Assembly: GCA_022559845.1 (NCBI GenBank)
Contig: CM040126.1
Coordinates: forward strand, 49,594,458 to 49,658,457
Origin: Amorphophallus konjac
Lineage: Eukaryota > Streptophyta > Magnoliopsida > Alismatales > Araceae
DNA: 64,000 nucleotides
Direction: 5' to 3'
Numbering within the stretch: the stretch's first letter is position 1; each line of letters begins with the position of its first letter. Position numbers and translations under genes: made by a program. The notes beneath the pieces were generated by a model. The model was not told the DNA's origin. It searched no databases and worked only from the letters and a program-made list of their open reading frames with translations. This document shows, piece by piece, positions 55,459 through 64,000 of this stretch.

Positions 55459-58400
55459 GATGCGTCGTGAGGACACGACGGAAGAGCAGAGGCTTGCAGC
55501 GGCGTTCGGGGAGTTGGCGGAGATAACCGCGGAGGCAGTCCGGCGGCTTCCTCTTCCCCCGGAATCTTCGGGGTCCCGAGATCGCCTTTCCTCAAACTCT
55601 TCTCCGGATTCCATGGCGGACCAGCGCTCGGATGTTGAGGAGTGGGAGGACGAGCCAGTGGTGAAGGCGCCGGTTCAAACTGCAGTGAACTGGGGGAGGC
55701 GGATGTGAGAAGGCTGGAGCACCAGTATCGCCTGCCCCACAAGTTCCGCTTTGTCGCGGCTTCTTCACATGAGACGAGCTTGGACTCTCGTACAGGCCAC
55801 ATCTGTACTTTCCTTCTGTCGTGGAAGGGTGGGTTCCGCCTTCCCTTCGAACCTTTCGTTCTTCAGCTTCTCAATTTTTTCCTGTTGGCGTCCATTCAGT
55901 TGGTAGCCAATTCTTATCTTCTTCTTTCCGCCTTCCGCATTCTCTGCCGCCAGTGTGGAGTTCCTCCTTCGTTGGACCTCTTTCACTATTTCTTTGAGTT
56001 GAAAGCACATCCTTCGGCCGGGAAGGGTTTCTATTTCATCCAGGCGAGGCGGAATAGGAGCTGTATCTCCTTGGCTGCGAAGGATTCTTCGCATAAGGGG
56101 TGAAAAACTCAATTCTTCTGGGTGGGGATTTGTTCAGTGGAGGAAACCTGGAGGTGTCTAGTAATCCCCAATTTCCACCCGAATATCCCTCCCCGGTAGG
56201 ATGAGTTCCCTCCACATGTGGAGAAATATGCGGCTATCTTGCTGAAGCACCGCCAATCCACAGAAGAGCTGGTTACTCCAGAGAATATCGAGCGGTGTCT
56301 TCTTACGCGGCTGCATCCGTCGGGCTCAGGTGCCACAAACTAGGTTCTCCTTTGGATGTTGGGATCATTTTTCTTTTCTTGAATATGTCTTCCTCTTCGT
56401 GCAGACACCAGGCGGCAAGCTTTGGAGGAGGCCGCAGAGGTGATCGAGCTTGGCGATGACTCGACTGCTGATGAATCGGCTGTTCCCACGGGTCGCTCCC
56501 GAACCAGAGATAAGGGCAAGGGGGCGGCCCAGGGCGAATCCTCCAGGCCGCGAGGGTCCAAGCGCAAGGACCCGTGAGAAGGCTGGAGCACCAGTATCGC
56601 CTGCCCCACAAGTTCCGCTTTGTCGCGGCTTCTCCACATGAGACGAGCTTGGACTCTCGTACAGGCCACATCTGTACTTTCCTTCTGTCGTGGAAGGGTG
56701 GGTTCTGCCTTCCCTTCGAACCTTTCGTTCTTCAGCTTCTCAATTTTTTCCTGTTGGCGCCCATTCAGTTGGTAGCCAATTCTTATCTTCTTCTTTCCGC
56801 CTTCCGCATTCTCTGCCGCCAGTGTGGAGTTCCTCCTTCCTTGGACCTCTTTCACTATTTCTTTGAGTTGAAAGCACATCCTTCGGCCGGGAAGGGTTTC
56901 TATTTCATCCAGGCGAGGCGGAATAGGAGCTGTATCTCCTTGGCTGCGAAGGATTCTTCGCATAAGGGGTGGAAAACTCAATTCTTCTGGGTGGGGATTT
57001 GTTCAGTGGAGGAAACCTGGAGGTGTCTAGTAATCCCCAATTTCCACCCGAATATCCTTCCCCGGCAGGATGAGTTCCCTCCACATGTGGAGAAATATGC
57101 GGCTATCTTGCTGAAGCACCGCCAATCCACAGAAGAGCTGGTTACTCCAGAGAATATCGAGCGGTGTCTTCTTACGCGGCTGCATCCGTCGGGCTCAGGT
57201 GCCACAAACTAGGTTCTCCTTTGGATGTTGGGATCATTTTTCTTTTCTTGAATATGTCTTCCTCTTCGTGCAGACACCAGGTGGCAAGCTTTGGAGGAGG
57301 CCGCAGAGGTGATCGAGCTTGGCGATGACTCGGCTGCTGATGAATCGGCTGTTCCCACGGGTCGCTCCCGAACCAGAGATAAGGGCAAGGGGGCGGCCCA
57401 GGGCGAATCCTCCAGGCCGCGAGGGTCCAAGCGCAAGGACCCGTGAGAAGGCTGGAGCACCAGTATCGCCTGCCCCACAAGTTCCGCTTTGTCGCGGCTT
57501 CTCCACATGAGACGAGCTTGGACTCTCGTACAGGCCACATCTGTACTTTCCTTCTGTCGTGGAAGGGTGGGTTCCGCCTTCCCTTCGAACCTTTCGTTCT
57601 TCAGCTTCTCAATTTTTTCCTGTTGGCGCCCATTCAGTTGGTAGCCAATTCTTATCTTCTTCTTTCCGCCTTCCGCATTCTCTGCCGTCAGTGTGGAGTT
57701 CCTCCTTCGTTGGACCTCTTTCACTATTTCTTTGAGTTGAAAGCACATCCTTCGGCCGGGAAGGGTTTCTATTTCATTCAGGCGAGGCGGAATAGGAGCT
57801 GTATCTCCTTGGCTGCGAAGGATTCTTCGCATAAGGGGTGGAAAACTCAATTCTTCTGGGTGGGGATTTGTTCAGTGGAGGAAACCTGGAGGTGTCTAGT
57901 AATCCCCAATTTCCACCCGAATATCCCTCCCCGGCAGGATGAGTTCCCTCCACATGTGGAGAAATATGCGGCTATCTTGCTGAAGCACCGCCAATCCACA
58001 GAAAAAATGGTTACTCCAGAGAATATCGAGCGGTGTCTTCTTACGCGGCTGCATCCGTCGGGCTCAGGTGCCACAAACTAGGTTCTCCTTTGGATGTTGG
58101 GATCATTTTTCTTTTCTTGAATATGTCTTCGTCTTCGTGCAGACACCAGGCGGCAAGCTTTGGAGGAGGCCGCAGAGGTGATTGAGCTTGGCGATGACTC
58201 GGCTGCTGATGAATCGGCTGTTCCCACGGGTCGCTCCCGAACCAGAGATAAGGGCAAGGGGGCGGCCCAGGGCGAATCCTCCAGGCCGCGAGGGTCCAAG
58301 CGCAAGGACCCTGTGGAAGGCATGATCCGGGCCGCCGCGAAGGCCAGGAAGCGGGCCAAGAAGGCCGGGGTCGTACCCGCAGTCGAAGGCGACCTTGCCG

Positions 58401-59767
58401 CGACTCGCCCCTCCGCCGAGCATGATGGGGCCGACCCTACCGGGCGAGCTCTCCCACCCGCCGAGCAAGAAGGGGCCGAGGAGGTTGAGGCTACTCCTGC
58501 GGGCGGCGACGATGCGGGCTCGGCTCTCCCCTCGGTAGGAGCCGAGGGGGCCGTGGCCGAGGCGGGGGATGCTGGGGCCGTGGCCGAGGCTGGCGCTTTA
58601 GGTGGTGGTGCAGGTGCCGTGCCGGTCCAGGTTGGGGGGCCGCAAGAAAATCTGACCGAGGCACGAGAGGCGACCGAGGCCGGGGCTTGGTCCGAGCCAC
58701 TCGGTGGGGCGCCGGGCGACGGGGGGTTCTCTGTTCCGGCGGCCTTGGAGAGGCTTGGTATCTCGGGTCCTCTGCACCAGGTATGCCGCGGTATAGCCGC
58801 GAAGGTGAGGGGGGGAGGTAGGCAGTACTCTCCGTCCGCGGCCCTCGCTGGGGTTATGGAGGGCGGCCTGGTGCTGGCCCAGATGGGGGCCACTCTGGCA
58901 GAAGCGTACGCTCGGTCGGAGTGGACGAACCTGGCTTGGACCCTTGGTGGGTCTGACAGGAGGTTGGCTCGGTTTGTCGAGGAGCGTGATGGGCTTCGGC
59001 GGGAGCTTTCCTCAGTCAGGGAGCTGGCGCGGTCGAGCCAAGTGGAGACCCGGTCGATAACCGAGTAGCTAGCTAAGGCCCGCGAATCGCTCGAGAGGAA
59101 GAACATGCTTCTTGAAGAGGAGCGCCTTGCACGCGTTGAGCTGGATGGCCGGTGGGAGATCGAACGTGCAGAGCTGGTAGACCGAGCGGAGGAAGCCGAT
59201 CGCCTTCGGCGGGAGGTCGAGACTGATCGGGCCGAGGCGGAGAAGTAGGCGGCGGAGGCCGAAAAGCGGACGGCTGAGGCCGAGCGGAAGTTAGCCGAGG
59301 CGGAGCGGGAGAAGGCCGAGCTCGTTGGTAGGGTGGGATCGGCCGGGGCGGAGGCTCTCGAGCAGTACAAAAGCTCAGAGGCCTACCGGGTCGACCTTAA
59401 GGAGGCTGCCCTCCCCTACTATGAGTTAGCATTTCGCCGAGGCATCTGCAAGGGGTTCAAGCAAGGCTACGACCGGGCCGTCTCTTATGCCGAGGAGCAA
59501 GCGTCCGGGGTAGTTGACTTCCCGTCCGGGCAATGCTATGACTCGGACTTGTCATCCTCCAGTTCCTCTGCTTCGGCACAGGATGAAGAGGATCACGGGG
59601 GCTCTTCGTTCGAGGGGTCGCCAACTCCGGATGCCTCGGGAGGGCACGCAACCGAGGCAGTTCCCACGCCGGTGGGGTCAGTGCCAGGGTCGGCCGTCGC
59701 CGAGGATGCCGGGGGCAGACCGTTTGGGCCCTCCACTTTCGGGCTTCAAGGTGGGCTGGAGGCCTGA
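55459..59767 (+). pseudogene. Antisense gene of the Tat element ('putative gypsy type transposon' family), with internal triplication
   Basis: The coding strand is opposite to pol. Start at 55459: MRREDTTEEQRLAAAFGELA, acidic. A frameshift near 55700 leads into a conserved domain (RRLEHQYRLPHKFRF, PFVLQLLNFFLLAPIQLV, LFHYFFELKAHPSAGKGFYF, FFWVG) resembling Pfam Transposase_28. That domain is present three times in 869-bp units. After the last copy an Ala/Gly/Glu-rich segment (from 58160) and a coiled-coil-like part (RLRREVETDRAEAEK, EAERKLAEAEREKAELVG) follow, broken by TAG at 59066 and 59246. Then come a conserved end (YYELAFRRGICKGFKQGYD) and a Ser-rich acidic tail to TGA 59765-59767. The function of this family is unknown. 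Confidence 0.7.
55705..58311 (+). repeat. Three tandem 869-bp units within the antisense gene
   Basis: Units 55705-56573, 56574-57442 and 57443-58311 each start GTGAGAAGGCTGGAGCACC and end CAAGCGCAAGGACC(C). Both offsets are exactly 869 bp. Only scattered substitutions separate the copies (e.g. a TGG to TGA change in the first unit near 56100). Each unit contains the conserved domain plus the following 58160-type segment. Confidence 0.95.
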
Positions 59768-60136
59768 TGTATCTGCTTTGCTTCCTCTTTTTGTATGTCT
59801 TTTTCCTTTTTGAAGAAAAAACTTCCTCTTTTGTGTAGAAAAATAGATAAGGCAATAGCATTATGATGAAGACTTATCTGTTCCGTATTGCCATTGCCGT
59901 ATTTTGTTCAGCGTATCTGCAGTGGTTGTAAAGAGCCGATACTTTCTGCGTGGATCTCGCCTGATGGTTGGGTGGGCGTCTGACAGGGTGTCTTTCCGTT
60001 TTCTCATGCTTTGAATGCCTGGCCGCTTCGTGTGTCCCGCTGGGGCGGAAAATGAGAAGTTTGAGGTGACCGTTCGTAGGGAGAGATCCCTTTGGCGTGT
60101 TTTCGAGGAGAGAATCATTTAAGGCAAATAGCCTCC
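59768..60136. other. Spacer between the two antisense transcription units
   Basis: T-rich sequence follows the antisense stop and probably holds its 3' UTR. No gene is seen. Confidence 0.45.
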
Positions 60137-60143
60137 CTTCGCC

Positions 60144-60151
60144 TATAAAAG
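60144..60151 (+). promoter_or_regulatory. TATA box on the strand opposite to pol
   Basis: TTCGCCTATAAAAGGTCTGA is a good plant TATA motif on plus. It lies about 100 bp before the ATG at 60250 and within the Tat element's 3' spacer. Confidence 0.55.
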
Positions 60152-60249
60152 GTCTGAAGGGCGTCCCTTCCTCTCCACCGCTTAGGGGTTTTCCTGACAG
60201 TCTTTCCTCATTCTTTCTTCACGTAGCGTTGTGCTGTTATATTTGGAGC

Positions 60250-60504
60250 ATGGAAGACGCCCCGGAAGATGAAGCTGCCGATGACGGAGGGCAGAGAGTC
60301 CTTGCTGCTTCGGGTTTGAAGGAGGTCCGACGGCCGGCGGACGGGTCTGAAGAAGGTCCGACGTGTGGAGGCACGTCGTCTTCTTTTTATCAGTTCCGGC
60401 GGCGCTTGCAGGGGGGCGAGATGGTGGACGGATGGGGGCATCAGGCATCCCTGCCGCCCGTTCCTTCCTGCTCGCTCCATGGAGGGGAGGAGGAAGCCAA
60501 TTAA
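60250..60504 (+). CDS. Small plus-strand ORF after the antisense TATA box, unknown
   Basis: An 84-codon frame begins MEDAPEDEAADDGGQRV, is acidic at the start and Gly/Ser-rich later, and has no recognised domain. A good TATA box precedes it and an AATAAA signal lies at 60964-60969, so the three together look like a small transcription unit antisense to pol. It may equally be a decayed relic of an antisense ORF. Confidence 0.35.
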   Translation: MEDAPEDEAADDGGQRVLAASGLKEVRRPADGSEEGPTCGGTSSSFYQFRRRLQGGEMVDGWGHQASLPPVPSCSLHGGEEEAN

Positions 60505-60963
60505 GCTCCCTCCTTCCCGGGCTTTCCCCTGCCTCCTCGTCCAGCTCTGCTGGTTTCTTTCTCCCCCCCGCAGCCTCTTTTTCCTTCTTCTGCTCTTCTC
60601 CTCATTTCTTTCACTCTTCGGAGGGTGCCTGCACTCTCTTCTTTCCAAAGAGTTGGCAGGTTGGCGGGAAGAATACTTTCATATGCGTTCCCTCTCCCCT
60701 TTCTCTTCCAAGTTCAACTTGGAAGGTAGTTTTCTCCTTCCTAATCCCTCTGTCACCTTTGTCCCGAGCTGCCCGAGTCAACGAGGTCGACTACCCTTTA
60801 TCCGAGCCAGTTTCTACACGAGACAGAGTCAGTGGCTGGACGCAGGAAGGTCAACCGAGTCAGCCGAGCGATGGGCTCATACGGCGGCGCCAGATGGATT
60901 TTTTGCTTTTTTGACATATATTTTCTTGGCTTCGGCCTTCCTGATGTACAAGCGAGTTGTTTG

Positions 60964-60969
60964 AATAAA
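60964..60969 (+). terminator. Possible polyadenylation signal (AATAAA), plus strand
   Basis: TTTGAATAAAAGAAAGGAGC is followed by a T-rich stretch, about 50 bp before the 3' end of pol on the other strand. The position fits the end of a plus-strand transcript starting near 60175. Confidence 0.4.
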
Positions 60970-61015
60970 AGAAAGGAGCCTTTTATTTTATCTCATGTCG
61001 TTTACACAATGCTCA

Positions 61016-64000
61016 GTATTCAAAAGTAGAACTTGCGTAGTGTAGTCGCGTTCCAGGTCCGAGGGATGAGCTCTCCTTCCATCGTGGATAGAAGGTATGC
61101 TCCTTTTCCGAGCGTCTCGACCACTCGGTAGGGGCCTTCCCAATTAGGGGATAACTTGCCCGCCGTCTCAAGTGGTCGAGAGGTTTCGGCTTTCCTGAGG
61201 ACGAAGTCTTCCGGTTGAAAGTGTCTATCTCGGACTTTGGCGTTGTAGTATCGAGTGAGGCGGCGTCGGTACTCCGTTGCTCGGATGCTGGCAATCTCTC
61301 GGACTTCATCTACTAGGTCGAGGTTTTCGAGCAGTTTCTGGTCGTTTGCCTCGGACGAGAAGCATATGACTCGGAGGGAGGGGTTGCCAATCTCCAACGG
61401 GATCACGGCCTCGGTACCGTAGCTGAAAGGGGCTTTCACCGGTTGCCGTTCTGGGAGTCGTTCTGTGTGACCAAAGTACGTTCGGCAATTCCTCAAGCCA
61501 GCTGCCCTTGGCTTTGCTGAGCCTAGTCTTGATGCCTTTTAAGATAGTCTTATTGGCATTTTCGACCAGCCTGTTAGTCTGAGGGTGGGCGACCGAGGTG
61601 AAGTGATTGCGAATGCCTAGGTCGGCACATCTGTCTCGGAAATAATGAGAATCAAATTGCCGACCATTATCGCTTACTATCACCCGGGGGATGCCGTAAC
61701 GACAGATGATCGACTTCCAGACGAAATTCCAGACGACTGTCTCGGTGATCCTTGCTGTGGCTTCGGCCTCAATCAACTTAGTGAAGTAATCGATGGCGAC
61801 GATAATGAACTTCTTCTGGGCCTGGGTCGTGGGGAATGGCCCGAGGATGTCGATTCCCCAGCGAGCGAAAGGATAAGGCTCGGCTAGGGTGATGAGCTCC
61901 GTTGCTGGCTGATGGACCAGGTGGTCAAATCGCTGGCACCGGTCACAGTGTTTTGTGTAGGTCGAGCAGTCGCGCTGCAGAGTGGGCCACCAGTAACCTA
62001 GCCGTAGCAAGATCCTAGCGAGCGACCTACCTCCTAAATGCGCTCCGCACAGACCTTCGTGAACTTCTTCGATCGCTCGGTTGGCTTCGTCGGTGCTGAG
62101 GCACTTCAAGAGAGGACCGGAGAAGGATCTCCGGTAGAGAGCGCCATCCAGAGTGACGAATCGCCGAGCTTGGTACTTCAATCTTCGGGCTTCCTGAGGG
62201 TTGGGAGGCTCCTGAGAGTCTTGGAGCCACGACAGGTACGGGGTACGCCAGTCGCTTGGGGAGGCCGAGTCAACAGCTAGGAGCTTCGAATCGATGCTCG
62301 GCCGCTCTAGCTCTTCGAGAAGGACCGATCGAGTACCTTCGGGGTCAAGAGAGGAGGCCAGCCGAGAGAGGGCGTCCGCTCGGGAGTTTTCCTCCCGATC
62401 TATTCGGACTACCTCAAAACTCTCGAACTGTTGTGCCACGGTCTTGACCAGCTGGAGGTATTTGATCATCGGTGCTTCTCGAGCTTCATAACCGCCGTTG
62501 ACCTGGCTAGCGACCAGTTGGGAGTCAGTGTGAATCCTGACTCGCTCAGCCCCTAACCGCCGGGCCATGCGGGCTCCCGATATGAGGGCCTCATACTCGG
62601 AAGCGTTGTTAGATGCTTAGAAGTTGAACTTCAGGGCGTACTGTAGCTCTGCTCCTTCGGGGGACTTCAGGAGGATCCCGGCGCCGCTCCCGGCTGAGTT
62701 GGAGGATCCATCGACGAACAGTTCCCAGGTCGGCCCGGACGCGGACGGAGATCTTTCTTCAGTCGGGATGGTGCTCTCGGCGATGAAGTCAGCGAGCGCC
62801 TGGCCTTTGATAGCCGAGCGAGGCCGATACGATATATCGTAGGCCCCGAGCATGATGACCCACTTGACGAGGCGTCCCGAGGCTTCAGGGTGAGCGAGGA
62901 TCCTCTTCAATGGTTCGCCGGTCAGCACGGTGATGGAGTGCCCTTGGAAATAGGGTCAGAGGCTCTTGGCCGAGGTAACCAACGCTAGCACGAGTCTCTC
63001 GGTTGCGGGGTACCTTCTTTCAGCCTCATTGAGCACGTTGCTGGTGTAGTAGACCGGTCTCTCGACTCCCGAGTCATTTCTGACTAGGACCGAGCTAACT
63101 GTAGATGGAGTCGCCGAGAGATAGAGATGCAATGTTTCACTTGGGACGGGCTTGGAAAGCACAGGAGGCGAAGCCAGGAACTCCTTAAGCTCGGCGAACG
63201 CTTTTTGGCATTCCTCGTCCCACGCGAATGTAGCAGATGCCATTTTAGACCCCCTCAACAGTTTGAAGAAGGGTAGGCATCGTTCAGCCGCGGGACAGGA
63301 ATCTGCTGAGCGCGGCAATGTGCCCGGTAAGGCGTTGAACATCTTTGATGCAGGTGGGTGGGCGCATGTCCAGGATGGCCTGGACCTTGTCGGGGTTGGC
63401 CTCGATCCCACGCTGGGTGACTAAGAAGCCCAAGAATTTCCCGGACCTTACTCCGAAGGCGCACTTGGCAGGATTGAGCTTCATGTTGTACTTCAGGAGG
63501 GTGTCGAAGGTTTCCGCTAGGTCGGCGAAGTGGTCCTCGGCCTTGGGGGTCTTCACGAGCATGTCGTCAATATAGGCCTCGACGTTCCGACCGAGCTGTC
63601 CCTCGAACATATGATTGACCAGCCTCTGGTACGTGGCTCCAGCGTTCTTCAACCCGAAAGGCATCCAGGTGTAGCAGTATACGCCGAAGTCGGTGATAAA
63701 GGCGGTCTTCTCGATGTCTTCTGGGTGCATTCTGATCTGATGGTAATCTGAATAGGCGTCTAGGAAGCTGAGTATTTCGTTGTTCGAGGTTGAGTCAACC
63801 AGTTGGTCGATGCTCGGTAACAGATAGCAGTCCTTTGGAGTAGTCTTGTTCAAGTTGGTGAAGTCCACGCATATTCGCCACTTTCCCGAAGTTTTTGGTA
63901 CCAGGACGACGCTAGCCAGCCATGTCGGGTACAGGACCGGTATGAAAAGACCATTCTTTTGCCCCGTGGTGACTTGCTCCTTGATGATCGCCTGCTTCTC
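61016..64000 (-). pseudogene. Tat-lineage pol: RT, RNase H, second RNase H, integrase; frameshifted
   Basis: On minus from the edge: RT (YPTWLASVVLVPKTSGKW, DAYSDYHQIRMHPED, YIDDMLVKTPKAEDHF near 63570), frameshift near 63290, then thumb/connection and first RNase H (FAWDEECQKAFAELKEFL, YYTSNVLNEAERRYPATE), shift near 62945, then KWVIMLGAYDISYRPRSAIK. The second RNase H (WELFVDGSSNSAGSGAGILL) is interrupted by a TAA at 62617-62619 and continues with RIHTDSQLVASQV. Integrase: HEGLCGAHLGGRSLA, CDRCQRF, core WGIDILGPF, VSDNGRQFDS, HPQTNRLVENANK. A frameshift near 61490 precedes the C-terminal domain (NWEGPYRVVETLGKGAY) that ends near 61016. It is not functional. Confidence 0.87.

Larger units (their letters stand above)
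54436..64000 (-). mobile_element. Tat-lineage Ty3/gypsy element with antisense ORFs, 3' two-thirds
   Basis: On minus from the right edge: RT, RNase H, a second (plant Tat-type) RNase H, integrase, then a ~6-kb non-pol region bearing plus-strand ORFs, then polypurine tract (55155-55144) and 3' LTR (55140-54436). The double RNase H and long 3' spacer with antisense ORFs are typical of the Tat group (RIRE2/Grande type). The 5' LTR, gag and protease are outside the window. Confidence 0.85.

Noticed and set aside
58078..59370. 430-residue minus-strand open frame rich in Ser, Ala and Pro
   Set aside because: It is the complement of the GC-rich coiled-coil coding part of the plus-strand antisense gene; composition alone keeps it open and no domain is visible.

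Overview
The window is nuclear DNA of a flowering plant. A monocot is more likely, because the one intact gene has a very GC-rich first exon, but this is only an inference. Nearly everything else is nested and rearranged retrotransposon sequence. The only apparently functional cellular gene is a four-exon MORF/RIP-type organellar RNA-editing factor, most like MORF1, on the minus strand (19755-21882). A remnant of a lectin-receptor kinase lies just upstream of it (about 22945-23330).

Layout: 1-10628 is a Ty3/gypsy chromovirus array of the Tekay/Del type: a truncated 3' end, a shared LTR (859-3309), a decayed gag-pol, and an LTR (8197-10628). 10629-13720 is a gag remnant followed by an LTR with a minisatellite U3. 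13720-16890 is gene-poor. 16888-19321 is a 5'-truncated L1-type LINE on the minus strand, close behind the MORF gene. Upstream of the MORF gene is an AT-rich stretch made of a ~430-bp tandem duplication. 23329-27528 is the 5' part of another LTR element (LTR, primer-binding site, GGCGCC minisatellite, proline-rich ORF).

27529-42514 is a second Tekay array in the plus orientation. It holds two internal regions sharing one LTR (30503-32944); the second is split by a 4.2-kb solo LTR (35144-39355) with a perfect GGTGC target duplication. At about 42514 this array joins, tail to tail, an inverted related copy (42515-48371, minus) that keeps its 5' LTR and gag-PR-RT-RNase H but lacks the integrase and 3' LTR. 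48372-49440 is the LTR and gag start of a Tat-like element on minus. 49440-51000 is AT-rich intergenic DNA. About 52250-54435 is the 5' half of a second LINE on plus, cut inside the first codons of ORF2 by a Tat-lineage gypsy element on minus (54436 to beyond 64000).

The Tat element carries pol on minus. Between pol and its 3' LTR it carries antisense (plus-strand) coding regions of the 'putative gypsy type transposon' family; the first part of these is present as three exact-length 869-bp tandem units.

The cellular gene would act in mitochondrial (possibly plastid) C-to-U RNA editing. The retroelement proteins are mostly broken by stops, frameshifts and deletions, so the window reads as a retrotransposon graveyard around one conserved gene. 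I saw no tRNA, rRNA, CRISPR or prokaryotic-type operon. All family assignments rest on motif recognition by eye, without database searches.
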